DNA from: Nothopassalora personata
Lineage: Eukaryota > Ascomycota > Dothideomycetes > Mycosphaerellales > Mycosphaerellaceae
Length of the DNA stretch: 64,000 nucleotides
Reading direction: 5' to 3'
Assembly: GCA_033816765.1 (NCBI GenBank)
Contig: CM066298.1
Coordinates: forward strand, 248,001 to 312,000
Part shown: piece by piece, positions 43,929-56,071 of the stretch
Numbering within the stretch: position 1 is the first letter of the stretch
How the letters are laid out: each line of letters opens with the position of its first letter
Made by a program: the position numbers and the translations under genes
Notes under the pieces: generated by a model
What the model saw: the letters and a program-made list of their open reading frames with translations, nothing else
The model's database searches: none
What the model was told of the DNA's origin: nothing

Positions 43929-46900
43929 ATGCAAGCCGAGTTGATTGTAACGCGCGCCGCTTTAAAAGAATCGGAAGACGCTCGACGTTAGTCAACACCT
44001 ACAGTCTCGCTACTAGTTTATAATAAGACGACTACTAGTAATCTAATAAGACAGCTACTATAGACGCTAAACGCCGCCGCGCCCTCGCCGCGTACTAGAG
44101 AAGAACCGTCGGGTCCTAGAGGTTAGAACCCCCCTTCCTAGGACGGCAAGGTAGAGACATTCCGCGATTACTTATTAAGGTTAAAGAGCTCTTTTAGGGT
44201 GCGATCCGCCCTAAAACCGACGCTCTCTAAGGAGTATTACTAGGACGCGATTAACGACACCTTACTAGCGAGAGAGCGTACTAGGATACGGTACTTCTAG
44301 GACAAGGGAGACGGCGAACTTAGGAAGGACCCCGTTACTTTCTTTACGTAACTCGATAAAGTCTTCGGTAATAGTAACGAGCGCGCTAAGGCCCTAGAGT
44401 AGCTTACTAAGATTAAATATACGAACGGTTAACCTTAGTACAATTACTAGATAAAATTCGACGGACTCCTACTAAGCGCCGGCGGAGAGAACTAGAGCGA
44501 CGACGCGAAGATTAGTTACTTACGCAATACCTTCTCGAACCCCGTTCGGATATATACGGCGGCTATACCGAAGAAGGAGGACTACTACGAGTTTGCGGGG
44601 GAGGTCAAACGGATTATAACTAACCTCGAGGACACGGACCAGTTCAAAATGGCCTATAAGAGGTAGAAGGATAACAATAAGGACTCTAGTGCGACCGCTA
44701 TAGTTACTACCCGTTCTTTTACGAGAACGGCTAGTAGCTAGGTTAATACCGATAGTAACACTATTATAGCACTAACCCGGACAAGCGGAGGCCGCTCTAG
44801 AAGTCGTAGAGAGCGGAAGGAGGATAAAGGGAGGTAGAGAGTAAAATAGGTAGACGCCGCGGAGAGGGATCGTAGGCGCTAAGAATAGCTCTACTTCCGC
44901 TATAGAGCGAGCGGACATCGAGTAAAGGAATGCCCGTACGCCGTAGTAGTTAATCCCACTAGGATTAATAGCCTCGGTCGCCCCGATCCTAGAGGACGAC
45001 GGGTTTAAGTCGGATCCCGAAGAGATAGGAAAAGACTAGCTCCTAGTCGAAAGCTAGAACTAGGAGACAAAGAAGCACTAGTAAAGGGGTAGAACGTAGT
45101 TAAGAGTTCTATAAATGGAAATCTTATATATACCGACGTACTCCTAAATAAAAGTTACGGAACGTTTACCCTTATCGATAAAGGATACATATACTACGCT
45201 ATAATTAACGGAGACCTAGCAAAAGGCCTCGGTCTTACGTATGTTAGTAACGAGAGCCGCAAGGCTATAGGGTTTACGAAGGCGATACGGAACTCGATCG
45301 AAGGAGTAGTCGCCTTCCGCATAGAAACTGCCGGGATCTACTAGGTAGTTTATACTTAAGTCGTACCTAATCTAGACTTCCCTATAATCCTAGGGAACCC
45401 GTAGAAGGCGCATAACTAGATCCGGACTGCTCCTAAAAAGCGCCGGTACTACTATAGCTTAGTAAAGAAATAGGTACCCGAAGGACGTAACTACGAAGAA
45501 CACGAATCGGGTAAGCGTTTCGCTACGATTACCGCGGCGACCGTAGAAGATATTAAGAAAGCCCTTAGTAAGAAGGAGCCGCCTACGCGGGAGGAACTTA
45601 AGAAGGGCTTACCTCTAGAACTTTAGGATATGTTACCGCTATTTTCTACTAGGGAAGCTAATAAGCTAGCTCCGCACCGCGGCGACCTTAACTATAAGAT
45701 CGAGATACGGACGAAAGCCGACGGAAGCCCGGAACTATTGCCCTAGGGACCGCTCTACAGCATGTCTAAAGACGAGCTACTTGTCCTCCGGAAGTTACTA
45801 ACGGAACTATAGCGTAAGGGTTACATTCGCCCTTCTACCTTAGAAGCGGCGGCTCCCGTCTTATTCGTAAGGAAGCCCGGGGGAGGACTTAGGTTCTACT
45901 ATAATTATAGAGTATTGAACTCGATTACTAAGTAGGACCGTTATCCGCTACCGTTAATCCCGGAAACTATTTGGAACCTAACGGGCGCTAGATAGATTAC
46001 GAAGGTTAACGTTATTACCGCATTCTACTACCTTCGGATAGCTCGAGGCGAAGAGTATAAGACGGCTTTTCGAACTAGATTCGGTCTATAGGAGTAGCTA
46101 GTATGTCCGTTCGGTTTATCCGGGCCCCCTACAACATTCTAGCGGTACATTAATAGTTTATTACGGGACTACCTAGACGACTTTGCCTCGGCCTACGCTA
46201 ACGACGTCGTTATTTACTCCAATAGAACAAAAAAGGACTATTTCTAGAAGGTTCGCATCGTGCTCTAGAAGCTTTAGGACGGAGGCCTTTTCCTAGATCT
46301 AGGGAAGTGTAAGTTCGTATAGAAGAAGGTTAAGTACCTCGGGTTTATTATACATGCCGACGGGATAGGAGTAGGACCCGACCTAGAGAAGGTAGTAGTA
46401 GTAAAGGACTAGAAGGCACTAGTTACCTAGAAGGAAGTACGGCGTTTCTTAGGCTTCGCGAACTACTACCGGATGTTTATTCTAAACTATTCGAAGCTCG
46501 CCGAGCCCTTAACGTCGCTAACCGGTAAGAACAAGGTGTTTTCCTAGGGAGATCGTTAGGCTAATGCGTTTAAGTCCCTAAAGGATAAGTACTATAAAGC
46601 ACTAGTTTTAGCCTACTAGAACCCGGAGCTCCCTACCTTTTTAGAGACGGACTATAGCGGCTTTACGCTTAGAGGCGCCCTCCTATAAGAAAAGGACGGA
46701 GTCGTAAAACTAGTAGGATTCTACTCGAAGAAGCTTAATAAGGCTAAGATTAACTACGACATTCACGATAAGGAGATGCTCGCGGTAGTGTCCTATCTTA
46801 AAGAGTAGGCTCCCGAGTTAAAAACATATAGGCCCTTTATAATCTAGACGGACTATAAGAACCTAGAATACTTTATAACGAAGAGATAGCTTTCCGAACG

Positions 46901-48779
46901 GTAGATCCGGTAGGTTAAGGAAGTTGCAAAATTCTAGTTTTCACTAGTATATAGGCCGGGCACCGAGGCGATTATGTCGGACGCCCTTTCTCGAAGGGAG
47001 TAGGATACACTTAGGTAGGACGACAAGTTATTACGGTATCGTAGGTTTCTTAAACCGGACATCGTAAAGAATTGGCCGGGCTCGAAGGTAGTAGACGTTA
47101 GCTCGACTATAAGGGTTTCGTTAGTACAAATCTTAGCTACGTAGTTCGAAGGACTATCCGCTATAGAAGAGGCGGATTCACCGGGCGCACTATAGGGACC
47201 CTTCTAGGACTAAGAGCTAAACGACCTCTAGGAAAGAACTATCGAGAAGGATAGTACGTTCTAAGCGGTACACCGCGCGATTAAGGTAGGAGCGCGTTTA
47301 CTTCCTAGCGAGGTGAAACTTAAGGTGCAAGTAGGTAACTATAGCATCGACCGTAACGGGTATCTTCGCTACCGCGGTAGGATTTAGGTGCCTAGAGCTC
47401 CTAGTTCTACGGAGTCCGACTACAAGGAGGCGGACATAGCGATTCTATAGAACGACACCCTTTAAACTAAGCTAATCCAATCCGTACACGATTCACCGGT
47501 ATACGGCTACCCTAGCCGGGACTCTATAGCATCGATACTAAGTCGTAACTTCTACTAGCCCCTATAGTCTAAGCACGTAAGGCAGTTCTTAAGGAACTGT
47601 AACTTCTACGGTAGGAATAAGGTATAGAGAGAATAAAAACACGGCCTCCTATAACCCTTACCGGTCCCCGACCAATTCTTCTAGGAGATCTCGATGGATT
47701 CTATAACGGACATGCCCGAGTCGTAAGGGAACACTTGCCTCTAGGTAATTAAGGATCGACTAAGTAAGACCGTCGTTTTAGAAGCGATGCCTACTATAAA
47801 AGACGAGGACTACGCTAAAAGGTTCTTAGACTACTAGGTAAGATACTACGGCCTCCCTTAAGCTATTACGAGTAACCGGGGTACTAACTAGACGAGTACC
47901 TTCTAGAGGACCTTCTATCGTTTAACCGGTGTAAAATAGAGGCTTAGCTCCGCCTACTACCTATAAACCGACGGAGGCCCGGAACGGTTAAACTAGGAAG
48001 TCTAGGCTTACCTTCGTAACTACATTAACTATAAGCAGTCCGACTAGAAACGCTAGCTCCCTACGGCGCAACTTGCTCTAAACGCGCGGTATTACGCTAG
48101 GCTAGGAATAAGCCCCTTCTTCGCGGTATACGGATACGAGGCACTATTACCCGTTTAGTTATAACCGGATCTAGAGACCTCTTAGTTAGACGCCGCGCGA
48201 CGGGTAACGCTATTCGTAGAAAGGATGCAAAAGATTACGGACCTGTGTTAGGCGAGTATAGCGGAAGCCGCCTAAAAATAGGAGGACTACGCTAACCGGG
48301 ATAGGAAGCCCGTACTAATCTATCGTATAGGCGACAAAGTTTAGCTAGATCTACGTAACTATGTCACTATACGACTAAAGAAGAGCCTCGACTATAGACA
48401 CGCGAAGTATACGGTAGTAGAAGTGATCTTACCGTTGTCTATACGCTTATCTAGGATCCCCGACGGGATACACCCGGTCTTCTATCCTAACTTACTACGA
48501 CCTATAAGCTAAGACCCCTTACCTAGATAGGAGATCGATAACAAACAGCCGGACCCTATAATAATTAAGTCTTACGAAGAGTAGTAGGTAGAAGAGATCC
48601 TTTACGCTAGAACTAAGGTTAGAGGTAGAGGCCGAGTACGCGAAGTCCTAGTAAAATGGACCGGATACTATAAGCCTACATAGGAACTATTAGGGTACCT
48701 CGCGGATACAGTAGCCGCGGATAACTTCGAGAGGAGATATAGTAACCTAATAACGTATAACGGACCGAAGGAGGCATAG
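43929..48779 (+). pseudogene. Gypsy-D gag-pol polyprotein
   Basis: ATG 43929 and TAG 48777-48779 are in the same frame: 1617 codons without a frameshift. Gag spans about 44.1-44.9 kb with a knuckle YFRYRASGHRVKEC (two Cys to Tyr) at about 44892-44935. The protease-like block LIDKGYIYYAI is at about 45172. RT has [33 protein letters not shown] and a YAND motif near 46192-46203 (Asp to Asn). RNase H includes KLNKAKINYDIHDKEMLAVV (about 46730-46790). Integrase runs about 47450-48150 (QFFQEISMDSITDMPESQ). The C-terminal segment EEILYARTKVRGRGREVLVK at about 48592-48655 looks like a chromodomain. Confidence 0.87.
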
Positions 48780-50244
48780 GATACGAATAGAAGGGGGAGA
48801 AGGCGAAAAGGTAAGGATTACTAGGGATTTAGCGTAGACACAGGCGTTTAGGAAAAGTTAGGCGTTCTTTTAGGTTAGGGGGTCTTTTTAGGAGATAGAG
48901 AGAAGTAAGAAGGTATAGGTAAGTTTAAGAGCGTTTCATTTTAGCGGCGTCCGCCGTAAAAGTAGCGGAGCCCGATCCCTTTCGAGATAGCTACATACTA
49001 TAATAGCCCGGTCGCGGCCCGCGCGAAAGACGAGGGTACCCGAAGGCTAGTTAGTAGAGGCCGAGGCCTAACGCACGCGGCGCTAGCCTAGCTAGAGGTC
49101 GCGTAGGGCGCCCCCGGGACTAAGAGGTCGGTTAGCGATAGTTTTATAACGGGGCCCGTAGTATATACGTCTACCTAAAGGTAAGCTAAGCATTAGCTAT
49201 AGTGCCTATAACCTTAGCGGCGACCGTACTAAAAGAACCGGTAAGCGCGTATAAAGAGGCGGAGGCCGTAAAAACTTACCGGGAGAGTATACTAGTACGC
49301 TAGAGAGGCTTTAAAGCCTTCTAGGCTTTAAGGACGGCGTAGAGCTTAGTACGGGCGTCGTCGCTAAAAGACCGTTAGCCGGTAGAAAAGTAGCGGAGGA
49401 CGCTAGGGAGGATGCTTACGCGCGGTTCTAGTTAGTAGCGCGGGTCCACTTAGTATAGGCGGCGTAGGCGAGCTCCGGCCTAAAACGCGCGGTTAGCGAT
49501 GATTTTCCTGCGCGGTCCGCGCGGTATATATATATCCTCGCAATGCTTACGATTAGTGTTATAGGCCTAGTAGGCGCGCGCGGTTGCGCCCTAACGATAA
49601 TTAGCGGACCCCGATAAGAATAGGACGAGGACCGGTACTTATATACTAGGAGACGTAGTCTACGCTAGTATAGGCGTAGGGGACGCAGTAGATGCGGCGT
49701 TAGGACATTTTGTACTAGGCTCCGGTTAGAATATTTCGGTCTCCGTAGGAATTCATTCGTACTCACTTAATGGTGTTAATAGGAGATGTAGTAGTAGTAG
49801 TTTCTATACATAGTATACTATTAGTATCTATCGGAACCCGTAGGGAAAATGTCGTCTTCCTAAGCGGTAGGTATAAGATACGCGAATATACCCCTAAGGC
49901 TAGAGACACTTAGCTAGGGGGAGGGGAAGGGGCGACTTACGCGTACGGTAGGTAATAAGGAAAAGAAAGAAAAGAAAAAAAAAGAAAAAAAAGAGAACGT
50001 GAACCTAAAGATATGTTCTAAGCTCCTATTGTTCACATACGACAATAGCTATTGTCACTTAATGAACAATAGCAAACCTTACACTTACCTAGGTAACAAT
50101 ACTTTACCTCGGCGTCGGCGGGGCTAGATAATAAGGAAGAGAAGCTCGGGTACTTCCTATTACGAGCCTAACGAGAATACCTAGGACAATAGGCTCTAGG
50201 GCGGAGCTATAACTAGGGGCGGCGGAGGAGGAAGGGGGGGGTAG
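48780..50244 (+). other. Gypsy-D 3' spacer
   Basis: About 1.46 kb, GC-rich to 49700, then A/G-rich. A sense frame at about 49200-49400 is weakly protein-like (YKEAEAVKTYRESILV), and I do not trust it as a gene. No convincing antisense ORF as in Gypsy-C. It holds the short palindromic insertion at 49956-50089 and ends in a polypurine tract. Confidence 0.45.
49956..50089. mobile_element. Candidate 134-bp MITE-like insertion with nested palindromes
   Basis: Flanked by the direct repeat TAGGTAA (49949-49955 and 50090-50096). It starts with an A/G-rich tract. The right half holds the perfect palindrome GACAATAGCTATTGTC (50041-50056), bracketed by the inverted pair CTATTGTTCA (50026-50035) and TGAACAATAG (50063-50072). 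CpA and TpG survive here, unlike in the flanks. No clear terminal inverted repeats, so the class is open. Confidence 0.45.
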
Positions 50245-50406
50245 TGTAAGGGGCGGGCCCCTATTTCTTAGCATAGGCTACGCCTATGCGTTCGGATTAC
50301 TTTCCGACACCTTTTCTTCGGATAGCGTGTAACTTCCCCTTTCTTCTATATCGAACTTATTATAAACTTTATAGAACTTCAGTGTATACGTCGTTTACCC
50401 GTGACA
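50245..50406 (+). repeat. Gypsy-D 3' LTR
   Basis: 162 bp, TGTAAGGGGCGGGCCCC to ACCCGTGACA, then GTTAC at 50407-50411. Confidence 0.92.
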
Positions 50407-50411
50407 GTTAC

Positions 50412-51691
50412 GAATCCTAGTATTACCGCTAATACCCTATGTAAGCGCGCGCTTAAGGTCTAAGACTAGCTCTTTAAAGGTAAGAGTTTTTTAGCTATTA
50501 AGGTAAAGAATAGGTCGTGGTTTCGCCCTAATAAGCGTAGTTAGAAGACTATTAACCCGCTTAGCTACCTCCGCGTTCGAGGTAAAGTCAGCACTACGAG
50601 TAGTATCGTTACGTATACTACTATAACTAGATCCTCGATAAATTTAGCATTAATAAAGCTAACTAAGCTAATCTTAATAGTACCGGTACCTACATTAATA
50701 GTAACATGCTATACTAGTACAATAACGCTAAACTAGCGCCGTAGGTTAAAACGGTTAGAGAAATAATAAGTTAAGAATTCGACGTGTACCGATAGCACCT
50801 ACGAGAATTGAATAAGGTTAGTAATAGCGGCGTCTACTATAACATGTAGTATTCTCTAAGCTAGTAGATTATGCGATAAGACCCCGGGCTATAGCTCTTA
50901 TAAGTAGCGCTACACCCTTAGTACTACACTCGGTTCATCTCCTTCCCTAGGCCTACGATTTTTAGCTTTAATAGGGCTTATTAGGGTAGTAACGCGAATA
51001 CTATAGTATAGTATACTAGGGTTAACTTAAACCTCGGAATTGAAAACTACTAGACTAGTAACCGGCTTAACATGCTATATTCTCTTAACTTAGAGGGTAC
51101 TAGTGGGCCGGAGTTTTTACACGGTTTTTATAAGTAAGAGAATACTATAGAGTTTATCTAGTAGTACTAGACTAACGACTATATAGAAGACGGCCGATTT
51201 AAGCGTTTCTTCTCGGTTAGGGTTTAGAATTACCTAAGCAAGAATAGCATTAGCTAGTTTAGAGAGGACCTAAGCGCTAGGCAAATGCGGGTAACTACTA
51301 TAGGCGTTCTAATAAGGTAGGCCGCACATAAGAAGACGGTACGTTAGATTAACCCTTACTTTATCGAGATCCGCGACGATAACTATCTTAAACTCTAGAG
51401 AAGCTAGAGCATGCACTAGGTAATAGACCTCTATCGTAACATTAAGACGCTAAGTGAGAGCGCTATAGGGTTTAAGTATCGACGCCTAGTACCTAGCTAT
51501 CCTTTCCCTACGGCCGTACACCTTAGTAGTATTAGCCCTCTATCCGATGCCCTAGCGGGTTTAAAGTCTTAGAACGATAACGAAGTCATCCTTAATGCTA
51601 GAAGGTAGCTTAATGCTACGGTCCGCCTAGACTCGGAGCTCTTCTATAAGAAGATATATAATTAGCGCGTCCGAGCTATAAAATTGATAGA
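50412..51691 (+). pseudogene. M2 ORF3, second part
   Basis: Continues after Gypsy-D (ITANTLCKRALKVQDQLF). As in M1 the convincing frame changes near 50600; downstream blocks include FDVYR, NGVYYN-like sequence, GRFKRFF and NYLSKNSISQFREDL (about 51195-51285). It reaches 51691 inside KLID, where Gypsy-C2 inserted with an ATAGA duplication. The reading frame joins at 59199. Confidence 0.6.
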
Positions 51692-52078
51692 TGTTACGGT
51701 TCGGTCCAAACGGCAGCCCCGACTAGACACACGAAACACTAATCACTTAGAAACACGTAATACTGATCATCTAGACGCACGTGACACTGATCACTTTACG
51801 GACTGATTAGTGTAATCAGTATGCTTAGTAGGACTAATTAAGGTGATTATACTAAGCTATAGGCTCTACGCCGCAAATCTCCTTTGTATTTAGGAACGCT
51901 AGAAACCCTTATAGTTCTAATGCGTTTAACTTATGTTACTATCTTACTAATTGGAATATAACTCTTATTCCTATTATTTATCTTCGCTTAGCTTACTTTA
52001 GCCTCTCTAAAGAATAATACCGCCACGTGACTTGACTTATCTCTCTTTTGAGACTAGCCCTAGAACGAGATAATAACA
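51692..52078 (+). repeat. Gypsy-C2 5' LTR
   Basis: 387 bp, TGTTACGGTTCGG to ACGAGATAATAACA. Contains CACGTG-like direct repeats (about 51730-51800). Confidence 0.92.
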
Positions 52079-52109
52079 CTTTAAACGCCCTTAGGATAAG
52101 CGCTACTTA

Positions 52110-54189
52110 AGTAGCTAGTAGGGGAACACCCGCCCCTAGCGAAGTAGGAAGCATCCGCCGTGCGCTACTATAATAGACTACTACTACGAAGGACGATGAG
52201 TCTAATAACGATAACGAGCCTACTCTAAGGAAGAACGACGTTAAGGCTGCTAAGCTAGACTTCTTCTATAGAGATAGGGCTAAGTTCGACGACTAGATTA
52301 ATTAGATAGATATGTATCTCATGTTTAACCTAGTCGATGCCGATAAAAGAACTATCTTCGCTATTACGTACCTTCGCGGAAGCGCGCAGAACTGGATCAA
52401 ACCTTACCTTAAGGAATACCTTAAAGGTATAGGACAATTAGACCCCACTAGAATGTTTAGGAGCTACACCCTTTTTAAAGAGAAGATGAAATCAATCTTT
52501 AGAACCTCGAACGAAGTCTAATAGGCTATACGAATCATTCAACACCTGAAGCAGAAGACGTCTACTTTAGAGTATGCCGCCAAATTCGAAGAATACGGAC
52601 AAATTACCGGATAGGACTAGACGGCGTTAATGACTATGTTCCGACGTAGACTTAAAGACTCCGTTAAGGACGAGTTAATAAGACACGGGGGACGGATCAC
52701 TAACCTCGAAGAGCTAATAAAGGCGTCGATCAATATCGATAACTAGCTCTAGGAACGACACTAGGAGAAGAGATACGACTCTAAAGTAGGAGGAATAGTA
52801 GGATACGCTCCGGACCGTAGACCCTTAGGAGGATACGTTACGAAGGGAGAATTCTCACGACAAAGCTAGCCCTACTATAGACTACAGCTAATAGAACTGG
52901 ACGTTACCCAACGAGGACGGAAGATCGACAAGAGTAGGGGCTACGGAAAGCCCTTTAAAGGAAAAGGAAAACTTATATGTTATGCCTATAGTAAGGAAGG
53001 CCACATGGCGCGAGATTACCGCGGTAAAAATATAGTGCGCCGCGAGCAATTTAATATAATGCAACCCCGAACTAGTAAATCTAAGAGCAGCGTTAGATCT
53101 CGAGGAGATACCGACTATACTCGGAGAGTGGAGGAGAGAGCTAGTAATAGAAGCACGACGCCTCTCCTAGACCCCTTAGAAGGACGAGGAGGATACTATA
53201 GGCAGTAAATAGTAGTTATTCCATTTAATGCGAAGAACCAACTACGACAGTTCAATATAATAACACGAAGAGTCGACTACGAGACCGAATCCGAGTCTCG
53301 AAATGGTTATAGAAGCCTTTATTAGCGATTCTGTTACTAAGACTCGTGTTAAATCTACTACGCCGCGAAGTTAGGCGTAGGGTATTAGCCTTAGCAACTA
53401 CGAGGAACCCTAGGAGCGACGCATAGGCAAGACGCTACGCTCCGAGAAGTAGACATCGATAAATCCTACTTTAACGAAGATAGAAGCGATAAAGAAAATC
53501 AGGACCTAGGATAGAACGGATTATAGTTACTAGAACCATAGGAAGAAAGTTAAGAAACTACCTGGCTAGATACTATCGAGGAAGAACAGGATCCGGAAGA
53601 ATTAAGCGAAGAAGATTCCTCCGAAGGAGAAGAGAGCGACACTAACGACGATAACGAACAACTTACCTTTACGGTAGATGCACCTAAGAAACTATACGAC
53701 ATAATCATCTACCTATAAAGAAGGCACGAGGAATTCCTACCTAAGATAGGTAGACGAAGGAAGCTACATTCTATTAAGTTTAATAAGACACTCGACACCC
53801 TACGAGGCATAGCCTAGGGATACCCACTTATAGAAACAACCGAGAATCTAGCAACTACCGTTATAGAACGACTACCGATAGGAAGCCAAATAATAGGAAC
53901 CGGATATCTTACACCGTTAGGAACATTCGTATCGAATGAATTACGTAACATAGTGCAATACGCACGCGCACTCTACTTAGAAACGTAGAAGATCTAGGAA
54001 CGTAATAGACTATAAGTGTAGACATAGGGTAACGGGCTACAGGTTCTAGCCGAAGCCTCTAGGCACGAAGCATAGCAAACTACATACCATTCGGGAAAAG
54101 GATTAGCTCCCTAGGAATAAGCGACCGGAGGGAGTTATGTAATACTTAGGCTTATGCATCGATATTAAACACAGTTTTCTAGACATAAG
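52110..54189 (+). pseudogene. Gypsy-C2 gag and Gag-protease linker
   Basis: Retrotransposon gag domain from about 52240 (AKLDFFYRDRAKFDD, then MYLMFNLVDADKRTIFAITY and RGSAQNWIKPYLKEY, open at 52312-52521). A zinc knuckle CYAYSKEGHMARDYR lies at about 52979-53023, with two Cys changed to Tyr. A basic, Ser-rich stretch follows (open at 53005-53208), then an acidic linker (EEEQDPEELSEEDSSEGEE, about 53581-53640). Solo LTR S1 splits the element at 54190, just before the protease. Few true stops, mostly TAG/TAA. Confidence 0.85.
54184..54189. repeat. Target-site duplication CATAAG of solo LTR S1
   Basis: Repeated at 54531-54536. The empty site is present once in Gypsy-C at about 12919-12924 (CTTATG on the plus strand). 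Confidence 0.9.
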
Positions 54190-54530
54190 TGTTGCGGTTG
54201 GGCCTTGTCCCTCGTCACGTGGGTGGCCTAGGAAGTGTCGATCCTCGATATGTCTCTAAAGTAGTGTGAACGAGAGTTCACTACAAGGTTGCAACTTAAC
54301 ACAAGAGTGTTGATTTGAGTTGAGCACGAGGCTCCTATCTACTCGTAAAGAAGCGTCGTCTATATAGTGCCATGTCTTGGCGTAACTGATCAGACTGAGC
54401 AGACTGATCACTGAGCAGACTGAGCGAACTGATCACTGAGCTGATCAGTCTGAGCGAAGTCGACCTGCTCAGTTTCGGTCCTTCCCGAAGAATGAGTGGC
54501 TGTGGGTTCTTCCTGAACCGAACCGTAACA
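54190..54530 (-). mobile_element. Solo LTR S1, not RIP-mutated
   Basis: 341 bp with ends TGTTGCGG and CCGTAACA, imperfect inverted termini. Free of the CpA/TpG depletion seen on both sides. It carries repeated CTGATCA/GACTGAGC motifs (about 54385-54460) and, on the minus strand, a core with GCCAAGACATGGCAC then TATATAG, shared with S2. Orientation is set from S2. The minus-strand frame at 54335-54553 is a chance frame of the LTR, not a gene. It separates gag from protease in C2. Confidence 0.9.
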
Positions 54531-54536
54531 CATAAG

Positions 54537-55795
54537 CAATCGTTAACGGACACAAGACTAGTGTTATAATCGACTTAGGAGTAGCGGGGAATTTTATCTC
54601 CGAGTCTTTTATAAGAAGAAACGGGTTGGCTACCCTAAAGAAGAAATAGGGTTACGAGTTAATCGCGGTAAACGGATTATCGTTACCTAGCGTAGAATAG
54701 GAGACGATACTATTGCTACTAGCTATCTAATAGCACTACGAGAATATTACCTTAGATGTTACTAATATAGCTAGTTATGACATAGTATTAGGTATGCCTT
54801 AGTTAAGAAAGCACAATCTAGTAATCGACTAGAGAAGAGGAGTACTTATATTTAGGGAATGCGATTGCATTATCGACATTTAGCCTACGTAGTAGTAGCG
54901 TTCACTAGTAGATAAGGTAAGGAAATAGCTAAACGAGATATAGCTTACGCCGACTAGAAGGATAAAAGAACCACCTTCGACCGGGATAGACACTAGCGTA
55001 GGGCCGCCGGGTTACGAAGTTACTAGAAGTGATAGAAGTAACGCACTATCGAAGAATACTAACATCTTAGAGTTGAGTATTCCTAAGGAGTATCGCAAGT
55101 AGTCGCGACTCTTTAAAGAGGAGAGAGGCAAAACCGCCTTACCTAAGTACCGCCTATAGGATTATAAGATCAATATTTAGCTAGGGAAAGAGCCTCTATA
55201 GGGACCCCTATATCAAATGTCTAAGAAAGAGCTATAGACCCTACGAGAATAGCTAAAGGAGAAGCTAGCTAAAGGATAGATAAGAAGATCTACCTTAAGT
55301 ATAGGAACTCTATGCATGTTCGTTCTAAAAGTAAACGGGAAGTTACGACTCGTACAAGACTATAGGAAGTTAAACGAGATTACGATTAAGAACCGATACC
55401 CGCTACCTAACATCGAAGAAGTATAGGATAGATTAACCGGATCGGACTAGTACACGAAGATTAACCTACGAGATGCCTTCTATGCTATACGAATAGTAGA
55501 AGGAGAAGAATGGAAAACCGCTTTTAGAATAAGATACGGACTCTACGAATTCTTAGTTATGCTAATAGGATTAACTAACGCACCCGCATCCTACTAGGAC
55601 CTTGTAAACGAAACACTTAGAGACCTACTCGACGTATACGTTATCGCCTATATAGACGATATACTAGTCTACACAAAAGGATCCCTATAGGAACATATAA
55701 AACAAGTCTAGGACGTCTTCGAACGACTTACGCAATTAGGATTTAAGACGGCACCCGAGAAATGCGAATTCTATAAGAAAGAAGTTAAATTCTTA
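54537..55795 (+). pseudogene. Gypsy-C2 protease and reverse transcriptase, first part
   Basis: The protease active site reads VIIDLGVAGNFIS at about 54571-54609; the usual DSG has become DLG through TCA to TTA. A second block DIVLGMPQLRKHNL lies near 54779-54820. RT follows: LREQLKEKLAKGQIRRS near 55238, LRLVQDYRKLNEITIKNRYP at about 55344-55403, [16 protein letters not shown] at about 55551-55598 and an intact YIDD at 55649-55660. The frame is interrupted at 55796-55800 by S3. Confidence 0.88.
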
Positions 55796-55800
55796 GGCTT

Positions 55801-56066
55801 TGTTAAACAGGTACGAGTTGCGCAGCCACTGGAAGATGGAATCTTGCCTTAGGACGAAGAAGGACCCAATGGGATAGCGTGTCTCTATGAACAAGTATCG
55901 CGGATGTAGATGTAAAGGATAAGAGGCAGACTCATCTGTTCGGATGAGTCTTATACCCCTGATCCAGCCATGTCACCCAGCCACGTAATCCTGTTGCGGG
56001 GCAACCACATGTTGGGGTCCGGTAGACCCCAACCTCTTTAACCCGATGACCTGCATATTCTCAACA
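55801..56066. mobile_element. Solo LTR S3, not RIP-mutated
   Basis: 266 bp, TGTTAAACAGG to CTCAACA, with GGCTT duplications (55796-55800, 56067-56071). The empty site is in Gypsy-C near 11655 (AAGCC once). It contains three short perfect hairpins: GACTCATC/GATGAGTC (55931-55953), GTTGC/GCAAC near 55994-56006 and GGGGTC/GACCCC near 56016-56032. Unrelated to S1 and S2 by eye. Strand not determined. Confidence 0.87.
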
Positions 56067-56071
56067 GGCTT

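Larger units (their letters stand above)
43616..50406 (+). mobile_element. Gypsy-D, plus strand, nested in M2 ORF3
   Basis: 6791 bp with 162-bp LTRs at both ends and GTTAC duplications (43611-43615, 50407-50411). M1 shows the uninterrupted site at 33037-33041. It encodes a single gag-pol frame ending in a chromodomain-like segment. A 1.46-kb GC-rich 3' spacer with a purine tract (GGAAGGGGGGGG) precedes the 3' LTR. It is the only copy of this family in the window. Confidence 0.92.

Noticed and set aside
49200..49400. Sense ORF in the Gypsy-D 3' spacer
   Set aside because: Weak protein character, GC-rich with little stop pressure, only one copy to judge from.
54335..54553. ORF ending QDMALYRRRFFTSR, also found at 62973-63200
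   Set aside because: Recurs because it spans the shared core of two solo LTRs; it has no start or end in common and runs across LTR boundaries.
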